Shown here: positions 9,314-18,720 of the stretch, piece by piece
Layout of the letters: each line of letters begins with the position of its first letter
Numbering within the stretch: the first letter of the stretch is position 1
DNA from: an uncultured Eudoraea sp.
Lineage (GTDB): Bacteria; Bacteroidota; Bacteroidia; Flavobacteriales; Flavobacteriaceae
Assembly (NCBI RefSeq): GCF_947260015.1
Contig: NZ_CAMYOM010000008.1
Coordinates: 1 to 64,000 of the forward strand
Length of the DNA stretch: 64,000 bases
Reading direction: 5' to 3'
Translations under genes and position numbers: made by a program
Notes under the pieces: model-generated
What the model was told of the DNA's origin: nothing
Seen by the model: the letters and a program-made list of their open reading frames with translations, nothing else
The model's database searches: none

Positions 9314-9327
9314 ATGACATTTATCAT
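9314..9327 (-). promoter_or_regulatory. Crp/Fnr-like operator dyad
   Basis: ATGACATTTATCAT on the plus strand (ATGAC-N4-ATCAT) differs from the site at 83-96 by a single spacer base. It lies 54 bp upstream of the small membrane protein start. Matching sequence and matching distance to a -7 box at two loci suggest a common activator. Confidence 0.5.
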
Positions 9328-9419
9328 GCTAAAAAAGCCAGATAGTGTAGTGGAATAAAGTTAGAAAAGATGGGTAGAAAAAGCGATTGATTCTAACAAT
9401 GGCCTATTGAAAATAAAAC

Positions 9420-10202
9420 TTATTTAACGTCTTTTTGCATACTTTTCTGCACTGAAATCATTGATTGTTGTCCTACTTTAAATAATCCTTTTTGAGGGCG
9501 GTTAAGATCAGCAATAAGTGTAGTAAGGGCAGCGAACGCCAATATCATTGGAATTACAGCAATCAAACCCCTTGGTTTGGTAAAACCTGCCTTAATACCA
9601 ATTGTTGTCATGGTCATGAAGGAGATGGCCAGCAGTGTTATCCAAATGCTAAGGGGAATTCGATTACGCAAACCTGCAGTGACTCGATTTTCATGCAGGT
9701 CAATGATTTTATTGATAGATTGAATCATCATTGAGGTATTTGTATTGGGTTTAGCTAAGGCTGCCGCCGATACTTCACTCCATAAAAGATTATGAAGCTC
9801 AACCGATTTAAGGAGTTCATTGTTGATATTTGTACTGTTTACTGCCCGGAGACGGGTGTCAACATATTGTCTTAATAATTGCTTAACTTCTGTTTTGTAT
9901 TTCGAATCAATAAGGTCCGCCCTCAGGTAAGCGGTTCCAATTTCGTTGGCTTCCTCAAGAACGTATTGTTTACGCTGACTAAATTGTTCTGTGGCAATGG
10001 AAAATGTAAAAGCCATGAGGAATCCCAATAATCCAATTAATCCGCCAATAACTGGTGCTAGAGTAGCGGGTTCCACCTCTTCTTTAATTCCTTTAGAACG
10101 CCTGCTAATTTGATAACCAATCTCAAAAGCGATTAGCATCAAAATACAAATACCAAAGTAAATATAATAGATGGGTATGGAATCAAAAATTGAAGTAGTC
10201 AT
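9420..10202 (-). CDS. Bestrophin-like/DUF4239-type membrane protein
   Basis: This 260-residue membrane protein has helices at about residues 10-28, 47-69, 183-203 and 209-230. A soluble helical segment lies between them, with EEANEIGTAYLRADL just after helix 2. That EANxxGTAYLRA pattern is characteristic of bestrophin-like DUF4239 proteins. Transport of anions is a guess from the family name only. It is monocistronic, with about 200 bases upstream. Confidence 0.72.
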   Translation of the reverse strand: MTTSIFDSIPIYYIYFGICILMLIAFEIGYQISRRSKGIKEEVEPATLAPVIGGLIGLLGFLMAFTFSIATEQFSQRKQYVLEEANEIGTAYLRADLIDSKYKTEVKQLLRQYVDTRLRAVNSTNINNELLKSVELHNLLWSEVSAAALAKPNTNTSMMIQSINKIIDLHENRVTAGLRNRIPLSIWITLLAISFMTMTTIGIKAGFTKPRGLIAVIPMILAFAALTTLIADLNRPQKGLFKVGQQSMISVQKSMQKDVK

Positions 10203-10407
10203 ATTTTCTATTATTGGTAATACTCCGTTTGTGTTTAACTATTATTCTATTAAGTTTTAAATTCTCTTGAATTTTCTTATAAAAATGCAAGTAAACCTAA
10301 TTGTAAAAGTACATGTACAAAGGATAAGGGCAAAATAATAGTATTGGTAACATTTAAACTAAATAATTGTATATATAAAGCATATGATTTTTCATTCCAA
10401 ATTTTAC

Positions 10408-11013
10408 TCAAAAAGATGATTGGTTAACTTGCCCATTCAGAATCTTCTTCGCGTCTAATCCCAATTTTTTATAGATTTTCATTGCGCTTAACTCTGGTAA
10501 ATCCAGTATTTTAAGACGCTCATTTTTGACAAAAAAGACATCCCCGGACATTGGGTTTGGAGCACCCGGAATATACACAGAACACAATTCGTCATCAATC
10601 TTATCCATTAAAAAACCAATCTGCCAGACTTCTTCTATATTTACCAGTACGACATCTTTTAAATCATCAGATTCAATTCCTGCAGCAGATTCGGTCATAC
10701 CTTTTAACAAAGTATAACCAGGTATATGCGAAAGAATATTAGTTTCAATCCATTTCCTCAACTCTTTTATTTTTTTTGTATTGGCAAATAAACCAGCTAT
10801 AAAGCAGACCAATAAAAGTATAAGTAACGCGATTATTCTGGATATGGTAATTCCGCCGATTGCTTCAATGGGAATTTTATCCGCGATAGGTGCAACTAAT
10901 TTTCGAAAAACATCCAGAACCTTAACTATAATTAAAGCAAGCAATACCAAGGGGATTACAAAAAACAATCCTCCAATCAGAGTTGTTTTAATAAAAGACG
11001 TAATATTTTTCAT
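10408..11013 (-). CDS. DUF502 family membrane protein
   Basis: This 201-residue protein has two N-terminal transmembrane helices (about residues 10-32 and 55-76), followed by a soluble domain. The domain contains the family signature VYIPGAPNPMSGDVFFV and TLLKGMTESAAG before it. DUF502 proteins are widespread in bacteria and plants with no firmly assigned biochemical function. There is a 64-base gap to the acyltransferase-like gene upstream. Confidence 0.85.
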   Translation of the reverse strand: MKNITSFIKTTLIGGLFFVIPLVLLALIIVKVLDVFRKLVAPIADKIPIEAIGGITISRIIALLILLLVCFIAGLFANTKKIKELRKWIETNILSHIPGYTLLKGMTESAAGIESDDLKDVVLVNIEEVWQIGFLMDKIDDELCSVYIPGAPNPMSGDVFFVKNERLKILDLPELSAMKIYKKLGLDAKKILNGQVNQSSF

Positions 11014-11077
11014 AAGAGCTATTTTTGTGGTAGTACGAAATATAAAAATAATAAGTTCAATTTTGTAAATTTTTTAT

Positions 11078-12256
11078 CTAAAGATAACTAAGCCACCACT
11101 TATCTCTATTATTACTCTTGTATGTATTGAACCAGTTGCATATAGGGTATAATCCTATAATAAGCAATACCCATACAAGATAAACCACCCAAAGGCTGAA
11201 GCCATATCCCTTTAATTCGGGTTGCATGTTTACCCATACATCAATAACCATATCGGAAGCTTTGAAGCCGGTTAGTACTGCAGCGATTAAAGCCAGCAGA
11301 TGTATTATATAAATATGGATTATGTAAAAGAACATAGGGACCCTACCAATGGTGATTAATTTATCAAAAAATGAGCCTCTCCATTTCTCCGCTAGTGCAA
11401 GGAAAATTATTGAAGGCCCTAAGGTGATTAACAAATACAAAAGAGAAGGGGGGTACTTGGTCACGTTTAAGAATGACATGACCGTAAAAACAAAAGATTT
11501 TTGAGTAGACCATGCATAGGGATCTCCGTAAATATTTATAAAGCGTAATACAAAAAATGCTAAGGTGATACCAATTCCCAATTGCCATAATCTTTTAACT
11601 CTAAAAGAGGAATTGACTGTTGGCTTATAAAGTTCCCCAAAGTAATAACCCAGAGGCATTACAAACACCCAGGGAATTATAGGATATACCACAAAAAGCT
11701 CCATAATTCCCATATCTACAATATTAAATGCGTGTAAAAAAGTCCATAGTCCGGATGCAAAAATACCAGTAGGAACAAAAGAGTCAAATGCATTGTGCCC
11801 TACGATAACTATTATTGACAGGAAAATAGTAAGTTTTTTAGGTAAGTGAATAAATGCTGCAAGCAGGATCATGCTCAACCCAAGAATCCAGATTACCTGA
11901 AGTACAACACTAGAATAATCCAGTTTGAAAAGCCATGCCAATTTTATAATGGTAAATTCTACTAAAACCAGCCATAGGCCTCTTTTTAAAAGCCATACAG
12001 AGAGCGATTTCTTGTCCCGTCGCTGACTAACAAAAAAAGCTGAAGTACCTGCGAGAAAAACAAATACCGTGGCACAAAAATGTGTAACAAAGCGAGTCCA
12101 GAAAATGGCTGCATTGGTCTGGTTTAAGTCTGTAGGATTATAGAAAAATGCATCATAATTGAAATAATCTCGAACATGATCCAGGGCCATGATGACCATA
12201 ACTAACCCTCTGAGCATATCAATGGAAGTTATTCTTTTTCTGGTTGTGGCTTTCAT
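11078..12256 (-). CDS. DUF1624/HGSNAT-like multipass acyltransferase-type protein
   Basis: This 392-residue integral membrane protein has about ten helices. The N-terminus RITSIDMLRGLVMVIMALDH matches the DUF1624/heparan-alpha-glucosaminide N-acetyltransferase-like family, in which RGL and DH in the first helix are conserved. These proteins are thought to transfer acyl groups across the membrane, and the acceptor is unknown here. It is separated from its neighbours by about 65-70 bases on each side. Confidence 0.82.
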   Translation of the reverse strand: MKATTRKRITSIDMLRGLVMVIMALDHVRDYFNYDAFFYNPTDLNQTNAAIFWTRFVTHFCATVFVFLAGTSAFFVSQRRDKKSLSVWLLKRGLWLVLVEFTIIKLAWLFKLDYSSVVLQVIWILGLSMILLAAFIHLPKKLTIFLSIIVIVGHNAFDSFVPTGIFASGLWTFLHAFNIVDMGIMELFVVYPIIPWVFVMPLGYYFGELYKPTVNSSFRVKRLWQLGIGITLAFFVLRFINIYGDPYAWSTQKSFVFTVMSFLNVTKYPPSLLYLLITLGPSIIFLALAEKWRGSFFDKLITIGRVPMFFYIIHIYIIHLLALIAAVLTGFKASDMVIDVWVNMQPELKGYGFSLWVVYLVWVLLIIGLYPICNWFNTYKSNNRDKWWLSYL

Positions 12257-12327
12257 ATTTTTATGTGTGCTATGGTTGTTTGGTTTAGGTATTTGAAATA
12301 TTTAGAAACAAAAGTGTATAAATTACG

Positions 12328-13311
12328 CTAATCTCCTATGGTGATTGCAACATTTCCGGTTTTTTGTCCTTTTTCGACATACCTGAATGCATCAGCAACA
12401 TTTTCAAGCGGATAAGATCTATCAATTACAGACTTAAATTTACCCTCCTCTATCAGCTTTTTAACCAAAAGCACACTTCGCTTTATATTTGGTGGATAAG
12501 GAAATTTCACTTTTTTTCCTGTATGACCCGGAAGGCTGCCAAAAATGGCAGAAATAAGGGAGTAGAATAGATTTTGAGACCAGGGCCCCAACTCAGATGA
12601 GATATAAACGCCACCTGGTTTTAATAATGACTTGCACTTGCCAAAAGTACTTTTACCTACGCTGTCAAAAACATATTCGTATTTCTCCGGGTCTTTTGTG
12701 AAATCTTCTTTTGTATAATCGATGACTTTGACCGCTCCCAGTGATTTCACTAACTCCATATTTTTCGTATTACAAACAGCAGTGATATCAGCACCATGGT
12801 ATTTAAGTAATTGTACGGTAGCAGAACCAATACCTCCGGAGGCTCCATTTACCATTACTTTATCACCTTCTTTTAAATTTACTTTGTTTATAATATTATA
12901 AGCATAATGGGCACCTTCAATACAAGCTCCTGCCTGTTGGTATGTAAAATTTTCTGGCATTGTGGAAATTCCTTTTTCATGAGAGAATACGAGATATTCT
13001 GCATAAGAGCTTAAAACGGTGTCGTCAAATCCGAAAACTTTATCTCCGACAACAAATGAAGTTACGCCTTCGCCAGTTTTCACAACATCACCGGCAAATT
13101 CAGTACCCAGAATTCTTTTATTTGGTTTAAACAGGCCGAGCATAAACCGCATAATAAATGGCTTTGCCCTCAGGTTGGCACAGTCAGTTCTGTTTACAGA
13201 GGCTGCCCTGACCCTTACAAGGACTTCATTCTCCTTAGGTTCAGGTTTTTGGACCTCTTGAACTTGTAAAACATCCGGGGATCCGTATTGAGCGTAAACA
13301 ATTGCCTTCAT
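12328..13311 (-). CDS. Zinc-independent MDR oxidoreductase (quinone-reductase-like)
   Basis: This 327-residue NAD(P)H-dependent enzyme has a GroES-like domain (residues 1-120) followed by a Rossmann domain with the nucleotide motif NGASGGIGSATVQLL. The zinc-binding cysteines of alcohol dehydrogenases are absent. The start MKAIVYAQYGSPDVLQ is family-typical. It probably reduces quinones or enones. A paralogue of similar length lies at 33244-34212. The DUF4440-like gene lies 14 bases upstream, so cotranscription is likely. Confidence 0.87.
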   Translation of the reverse strand: MKAIVYAQYGSPDVLQVQEVQKPEPKENEVLVRVRAASVNRTDCANLRAKPFIMRFMLGLFKPNKRILGTEFAGDVVKTGEGVTSFVVGDKVFGFDDTVLSSYAEYLVFSHEKGISTMPENFTYQQAGACIEGAHYAYNIINKVNLKEGDKVMVNGASGGIGSATVQLLKYHGADITAVCNTKNMELVKSLGAVKVIDYTKEDFTKDPEKYEYVFDSVGKSTFGKCKSLLKPGGVYISSELGPWSQNLFYSLISAIFGSLPGHTGKKVKFPYPPNIKRSVLLVKKLIEEGKFKSVIDRSYPLENVADAFRYVEKGQKTGNVAITIGD

Positions 13312-13325
13312 TTATTTAAACTATT

Positions 13326-13775
13326 TTAACCTGCCGGCAGCATATTCCGGATAGCACTAATTTTCCATTCGTCTTCACTGAAGACTACTATAAAACTACT
13401 CCACATCTTTCTTGTAGTTCCGTTGGTATTTTTAATTTCATATCGGGCATCCACTATTGCGCACTGTGGATTTAAAAGCCGTATATTTTCAATTTTCAGG
13501 GTTCTTGTGCCAGGATTGTTTTTTGAGCTTTGCAGCATGCCTTTCATGGACTCTTCTTTACCTTTTCTCCATTTACCAGAAGATACTAATTGATCTATAT
13601 CTTCTGTCAAAATATGACTTAGTAGAACCGTGTCTTTATTTTCTCTGGCTTTGGAGTAGTCCTCAATTAAGGAGTGAATGTCTTTTGTTTGTTTTTTGCC
13701 GGGTGTAATTTCCTGTGCACTAAGATTCGTGACTATAAAATTTGACAGAAGGAGGAGGATTAATGAATTTTTCAT
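13326..13775 (-). CDS. Secreted NTF2-like/DUF4440-type protein
   Basis: This 149-residue protein has a signal peptide (SLILLLLSNFIVTNLSAQ, cleavage near residue 20). An NTF2-like domain follows, with the segments IHSLIEDYSKARENKDTV, CAIVDARYEIKNTNG and a terminal FSEDEWKISAIRNM. The fold is used for ligand binding or small-molecule isomerisation, and the substrate is not readable. It is followed after 14 bases by the MDR oxidoreductase gene. Confidence 0.78.
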   Translation of the reverse strand: MKNSLILLLLSNFIVTNLSAQEITPGKKQTKDIHSLIEDYSKARENKDTVLLSHILTEDIDQLVSSGKWRKGKEESMKGMLQSSKNNPGTRTLKIENIRLLNPQCAIVDARYEIKNTNGTTRKMWSSFIVVFSEDEWKISAIRNMLPAG

Positions 13776-13795
13776 GAAGTGATTTTATTTATGGA

Positions 13796-14545
13796 TCAAG
13801 CCAATATTTTTTTCAACTCACTAAAGCTTATCAGATTAAGACTTTCTTTTCTGTTTTCATCCAAAACCTTGTATTCATAAAATGGATTGGTATTCTTTAT
13901 ACTGTTGCCAATAGGATGTTTTTTAGATAAAATGCCAACACCCCAATCTGTATCAATACAACAGGAATACAAACCGGAATCGGAACGTGATTTTAAAAAG
14001 GCTTTCCAGGTAGTTCCGTTCCAATACCCGCTTGCAGGAGAATTCGTATACTGATATTCCTCCCTTGCGTGCCATTCCGTTGGGGGGTTGCAGTCATGTA
14101 ACACTATAAACCCATCATCTTTTATGTGGTCCAATGAATTTTTAATGTCCAAATCTACTTGAGCTGCAAGATGCAGACCATCAATAAAAATAACATCAAA
14201 CTTAATGTCCTTTGCTAAAATTTCATTTTTATTTAATTTATCAAAGAAACTATCACTGGTCATTTTAAAATCTATTGATTTCTCCTTGTATTCCACACCA
14301 GGGTCCACACTGTACTTTGTGTCAGCATTTATGTGGTTATAGTTGTGCTCCGGATTTCGGACGCCAATTTCTAAATAACAGGTTTCACGTTGAAAGAGTG
14401 ATAATAAAAAATTTATCACCTCAGTTCTTTTGGGCGTTTTTTTGAGTTCTAACTTAGTTTTTTCAATGGTGTTCTTATGAAATGGATCATTTACCACTCG
14501 TCGCCCGTGTTTATTGTAGGTTTTGATTTTTTTAAAAATGTTCAT
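13796..14545 (-). CDS. Class I SAM-dependent methyltransferase (Methyltransf_24-like)
   Basis: This 249-residue protein is of the Methyltransf_24 type. The SAM-binding strand is CYLEIGVRNPEHNYN (motif I), and motif II region is DVIFIDGLHLAAQVDLDIK with FIVLHDCNPPTEW after it. That pattern is shared with methyltransferases that modify glycans or lipids. There is no signal peptide. It is not obviously linked to its neighbours, a DUF4440-like gene downstream and a BNR-repeat gene upstream. Confidence 0.8.
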   Translation of the reverse strand: MNIFKKIKTYNKHGRRVVNDPFHKNTIEKTKLELKKTPKRTEVINFLLSLFQRETCYLEIGVRNPEHNYNHINADTKYSVDPGVEYKEKSIDFKMTSDSFFDKLNKNEILAKDIKFDVIFIDGLHLAAQVDLDIKNSLDHIKDDGFIVLHDCNPPTEWHAREEYQYTNSPASGYWNGTTWKAFLKSRSDSGLYSCCIDTDWGVGILSKKHPIGNSIKNTNPFYEYKVLDENRKESLNLISFSELKKILA

Positions 14546-14586
14546 ATATAAGATGATTTTATGATAGAGTTCAAATTAAAAATTAA

Positions 14587-17500
14587 CTAATTCAGCCTTT
14601 TTTGAATGGTCTTGTACTTATTTTCCAATTCAATAAACCTGTCTAATGCGTCCTGCCCAATCTCCTGATCAGCCTTGTTCATCATATTGTATAAATATTT
14701 GATTTGGCTCGTTAGCATAGGTTGCTCATAAATTCCTTCTCTGGTTCTTAGTTCATCAAGGACTATTTTTATTTTCGATAATATAGTTTTATCTGCTTCG
14801 GTTACTTTCCCTTTAGTCTCCAAAGTTTCCTGTTCTCTTTCCAAATTGTTTACCAATAATAAAGCCTTATTTAATAAGTCGCGTACCTTTATTTGAAAAT
14901 CTACCTGCTCATTAATGATTTTTTCCGAGATTCCTGTAGCATTTACCCTGGGATCTATAACTATTTCAAAGGATTTCGATAATATTATCTCATCAATTGT
15001 GAGCTTTGCGATATATAATCCGGGTTTTACAAGTGGACCATTTTTATAACGGTCTTCGACTTTCTTATTCCATGGCCCGGTTGCGGTCATATCCCATTTA
15101 AAACGATTAAATCCTTTCTTTGCATTTAATTTATCAGATACCTGATAATTAAGGAATTCGGTACTCATATCACGTTTTACACTATCTTTAGAAATCCCTG
15201 TTGTATCGCTAATGTAAGTATTTACAACTTCCAATCTTTCGTCTAAAATTTCCAATTTTAATAGAGAACTCATTTCTTCTTGTAAGAAGTAATCCAGGGT
15301 CACCCCAGGTTTTGGATATTTTGGGGACTCACTTTTTCGGGTCCCGGAAGGGGCTCTATATCGAATTGCGAAATTAGGTTTGAACAATATATGATTTTTA
15401 TTATTCACTAAATTCTTTTGTCTCAGAAGGTTTATATCATCTAAAATCCAGAATCCACGGCCCATGGTAGCCAAAACCAGATCTCCTCTATGAATTCTCA
15501 GATCGGTAATTGGCGTAATGGGTAGATTTTGTTGGAACGCATTCCATGTTGCTCCGTCATTAAATGAAACAAAAAGCCCATATTCTGTACCTGCAAATAA
15601 AAGACCTTCCTTTGCAGGGTCTTCGCGAACTACTCTTACCGCATATTCCTTTGGTATGCCGTTATTACCTGGTGTAATTAACTGCCAGGATTCACCATAA
15701 TTATCGGTTTTATAGATATAAGGCCTCCGATCGCCTAACTGATATCGAAGAACGCAAACATAGGCCTTGGCCGGATTATGCGACGAGGGCTCAATGGCAT
15801 CTACCCTGCCACCCGGGGGGAGGTTTTTTGGAGTTACGTTTTTCCAGGTTTTACCACCATTCCGGGTTACATGAACAGGTCCGTCATTGGCACCAACCCA
15901 AATTAGTCCTTCCTCTACAGACGATTCCTGAATGGCATAAATACTACTATAGAATTCTTCACCTGTGATGTCTCGGGTAATCGGACTTCCAGAAACCACT
16001 TGTTTATCTGCTTCAAAAGCTGTGAGGTCAGGGGAAATGATTTTCCAGGTTTTACCTTCATCAGTAGTTTTATGTACATATTGCGATGTGTGATAAATAA
16101 CTTTTGGATTATGAGGAGAAACCAGAATTGGGGATACCCGCTGAAATCTGAATTGCAGGTCTTTTGGATTATGCCCGTACATATTTGAAGCTCCAACGTA
16201 AAATGATTTTTCGGTTCCGGTTTTTTTATTAAAAACCGTAAATCGGCCTTTACAATTGGAATAAACAATATCTGGATTAGCTGGATGAGGTACTGCCGGT
16301 CCGGTTTCACAACCACCTGTATTTATGATATAACCAATTCCGGGTACCTGAATTCCATAAGGAGCCATACTGGGCACTGCCACTGTGGAATAGTTATCCT
16401 GTTGCCCTCCATAGAGCCAGTAAGGGTATTGGTTGTCAACTTCTACCTGGTAAATTTCTGCTGTTGGTTGGTTGTATTGAGTAGACCAGCTTTTACCTCC
16501 ATTATGAGTAACGTTTGCTCCACCATCATTGCTTTGAATAAAAAGATCTGAATTTGAAGGATTGATCCACATATCGTGATTATCGCTATGTGGCGAGTCG
16601 AGTAATGTCCAGGTTTTTCCCCTGTCTATCGATTTCATATAGTCTGTGGCCAGACTATATATTATGTCTGGGTTTTGTGGGTCTACTTTTACGTTTGTGT
16701 AATAAAAAGGTCTGGTACGTATTTTTTTATCGTCAGATACTTGTTCAAAAGTGTCACCATGATCATCTGAAATATACAAGCCGCCTTCTTCTTTAGGGGC
16801 TTCAACTAATGCATAGAGTAACTTGGAATCTGCCGGACATACTTCCAGGTCAATTTTGCCAATCAGTTTTGCCGGAAGCCCACTCTCAATTTTGTTCCAG
16901 TTTTTCCCGGCGTCAAAAGATTTGTAGATTCCTCCTTCTTTGGGTGTGCCTCCGCTAATTATGGTCCATGGCTTACGTTCCGCTTTCCATGCGGCTGCAT
17001 AAAGGATATTCGGGTTGCCAGGCATCATTTCTAAATCGGAAATTCCGGTTTTATTAGAAATGAATAAAATGTTTTTCCAGGTCTTGCCTCCATCTGTGGT
17101 TTTGTAAAGGCCCCTTTCAGGATTTGAATTAAAAGCGTGTCCTATAGCGCCAACGTAAACCGTATTATGGTCATTGGGATGAATTCGTACCGCTCCGATC
17201 TGCCCAACCTTTGCAAGACCGGTTTCTACCCAGGTTTTACCGCCATCAATAGATTTATACATGCCTTTACCCTCAATCAGGTTGCTTCGTAAACCGTCTG
17301 ACCCTGTTCCAACATAGATGATATTTGGATCATTTTGGGCAACTGCAATTGCGCCAATGGAAGGGGTCTTAAAAAAACCATCGGAAACATTAAGCCAGGA
17401 AGTGCCATAATCTTCCGTTTTCCAGACACCACCTCCGGTAGCACCTAAAAAAAAGGTGGAAGGTTTAGATGGAACACCTGCTACAGCCGTAACTCGCCCT

Positions 17501-17622
17501 CCTCTGTATGGTCCTACATTTCGGTATTCCAACGAAGAATAGTCCTGGGAATAAATTATGGAGAAATTGGCAGTCAAGAGAGAAAATACAACGGCTACAA
17601 ATGCAGTTCTGATAATAATCAT
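14587..17622 (-). CDS. Exported BNR-repeat (sortilin/VPS10-like) beta-propeller protein
   Basis: This 1011-residue secreted protein has a signal peptide (VAVVFSLLTANFSIIYS). It contains many sialidase/BNR-type repeats with the Asp-box pattern SxDxGxTW, for example SIDGGKTW, TTDGGKTW, SFDAGKNW and SIDRGKTW, spread over residues 60-730. A C-terminal region from about 760 has a helical tail. Large flavobacterial proteins of this type are often called glycosyl hydrolases, but the sequence shows a propeller scaffold rather than a clear catalytic site. It is probably periplasmic or surface-bound. Confidence 0.85.
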   Translation of the reverse strand: MIIIRTAFVAVVFSLLTANFSIIYSQDYSSLEYRNVGPYRGGRVTAVAGVPSKPSTFFLGATGGGVWKTEDYGTSWLNVSDGFFKTPSIGAIAVAQNDPNIIYVGTGSDGLRSNLIEGKGMYKSIDGGKTWVETGLAKVGQIGAVRIHPNDHNTVYVGAIGHAFNSNPERGLYKTTDGGKTWKNILFISNKTGISDLEMMPGNPNILYAAAWKAERKPWTIISGGTPKEGGIYKSFDAGKNWNKIESGLPAKLIGKIDLEVCPADSKLLYALVEAPKEEGGLYISDDHGDTFEQVSDDKKIRTRPFYYTNVKVDPQNPDIIYSLATDYMKSIDRGKTWTLLDSPHSDNHDMWINPSNSDLFIQSNDGGANVTHNGGKSWSTQYNQPTAEIYQVEVDNQYPYWLYGGQQDNYSTVAVPSMAPYGIQVPGIGYIINTGGCETGPAVPHPANPDIVYSNCKGRFTVFNKKTGTEKSFYVGASNMYGHNPKDLQFRFQRVSPILVSPHNPKVIYHTSQYVHKTTDEGKTWKIISPDLTAFEADKQVVSGSPITRDITGEEFYSSIYAIQESSVEEGLIWVGANDGPVHVTRNGGKTWKNVTPKNLPPGGRVDAIEPSSHNPAKAYVCVLRYQLGDRRPYIYKTDNYGESWQLITPGNNGIPKEYAVRVVREDPAKEGLLFAGTEYGLFVSFNDGATWNAFQQNLPITPITDLRIHRGDLVLATMGRGFWILDDINLLRQKNLVNNKNHILFKPNFAIRYRAPSGTRKSESPKYPKPGVTLDYFLQEEMSSLLKLEILDERLEVVNTYISDTTGISKDSVKRDMSTEFLNYQVSDKLNAKKGFNRFKWDMTATGPWNKKVEDRYKNGPLVKPGLYIAKLTIDEIILSKSFEIVIDPRVNATGISEKIINEQVDFQIKVRDLLNKALLLVNNLEREQETLETKGKVTEADKTILSKIKIVLDELRTREGIYEQPMLTSQIKYLYNMMNKADQEIGQDALDRFIELENKYKTIQKRLN

Positions 17623-17688
17623 TTATGATAATTTGAATTTTAAAGAAGAACAGGATTAATTATTACGGGTGTGAAAGATAAATTCCTT

Positions 17689-17719
17689 TGATCATTTTTC
17701 CTATTAGTTAAAATGATCA
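17689..17719. repeat. Perfect inverted repeat, hairpin
   Basis: TGATCATTTT (17689-17698) and AAAATGATCA (17710-17719) form a perfect 10-bp stem around an 11-base loop. There is no clean T tract. It lies 67 bases upstream of the BNR-repeat gene. It directly follows the stop of a 30-codon minus-strand frame at 17717-17809. A terminator or an operator is possible. Confidence 0.5.
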
Positions 17720-17816
17720 TGCCCTGATGAATTTTTCGACATCTTCTTTTCTTATCATTTTTTTAAGGTATTTTCTGTATAATGTTTCAAATACTACTTT
17801 CCTGGCTACTTATTTT

Positions 17817-18464
17817 TTAAACGGGTAATCTTTTTTTAACGAATTTTATTTGACCGTTATGATTTGATTCATGTTCGCATACATGAAACCACTTACAATA
17901 ATTATTAGTAGGTTGGTCCTGGAAAAATGGTTCAGTCTTATTAAGCCAATCATCGTCTCTCTTGGCAAATTCTTTTTTAGTGTTTTCTCTTACTTCCTCC
18001 AATTTGGAAAGATAGTATTCTACTTTATTACCCTTAATCTGCTCTCGCCCTTTTTCCCCCAGACCCATAGGTACATCCCACTCTTTTTTTATTTCCTCAT
18101 TCCAGGTACCCCATTCCAACTCTTCAAAGGTGTTTAATTGATAATACCTTTCGGTAGCCGCCAGGTGAAGCAGCATGGCACCAATAGAATTTGACTGTTC
18201 ATCAATTTGGAAATCCAATTGTTCCACCGTCAAATCTTTAACACTATGTATCAGCCATGCCCGCATCATGGTCATGGTAGATAAAAGAGTGCCGATTTGC
18301 GGTGCATATCCTTCTTTTGGCCCAATTATATAGAGACCATCTGAATTAGGAACAAATTTTTTATTTGCAAGGCTTATTAGCGGGGTTGAGAAAAATCCTG
18401 CGGTTAGAATAGTGGATCCTTTAATAAATTTTCTTCTGTTGGTTTTGTTAGTGTTACTTTTCAT
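17817..18464 (-). CDS. DinB-superfamily protein with Tat-like signal
   Basis: This 215-residue protein begins with a twin-arginine-like signal (TNRRKFIKGSTILTAGFF). A four-helix DinB-like domain follows, in which histidines LLHLAATERYYQ and HVCEHESNHNGQI are placed to bind a metal. DinB-like enzymes include thiol S-transferases and isomerases, and the substrate is unknown. The glycine-zipper gene lies 9 bases upstream, so the two probably form an operon. Confidence 0.8.
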   Translation of the reverse strand: MKSNTNKTNRRKFIKGSTILTAGFFSTPLISLANKKFVPNSDGLYIIGPKEGYAPQIGTLLSTMTMMRAWLIHSVKDLTVEQLDFQIDEQSNSIGAMLLHLAATERYYQLNTFEELEWGTWNEEIKKEWDVPMGLGEKGREQIKGNKVEYYLSKLEEVRENTKKEFAKRDDDWLNKTEPFFQDQPTNNYCKWFHVCEHESNHNGQIKFVKKRLPV

Positions 18465-18473
18465 ATATATTGA

Positions 18474-18647
18474 TTATTGATTTGTATTCTCCTTACTTCT
18501 TTTCTTATTCAATCCAGCTCCAATTGCAACCCCAATAGCTACTCCAATTCCGACACCAACAGCTATTTCGTTTATGACTACTCCGATTGCTCCTCCAACT
18601 CCGGCGCCAAGGGCAATACCAACTCCTGCATAATTTTTCTGTTTCAT
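18474..18647 (-). CDS. Glycine-zipper small membrane protein
   Basis: This short protein (57 residues from the ATG at 18647; 63 if the ATG at 18665 is used) is made almost entirely of alternating Gly/Ala/Val/Ile in two helices: AGVGIALGAGVGGAIGVVI and VGVGIGVAIGVAIGAGL. A basic tail LNKKRSKEN follows. The pattern is a glycine zipper, which packs helices tightly in membranes. It precedes the DinB gene by 9 bases. The function is unknown. Confidence 0.65.
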   Translation of the reverse strand: MKQKNYAGVGIALGAGVGGAIGVVINEIAVGVGIGVAIGVAIGAGLNKKRSKENTNQ

Positions 18648-18720
18648 ATTTAATATATGACCCAAAAGATAGTAATTTCTTTATGATCAAAGCTTAATCA
18701 GGCAACCAAAAATCCAGGAT

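Noticed and set aside
10309-10318. GTACATGTAC palindrome upstream of the bestrophin-like/DUF4239 gene
   Set aside because: A 10-bp palindrome is expected by chance at this length, and it is not repeated elsewhere in the window.
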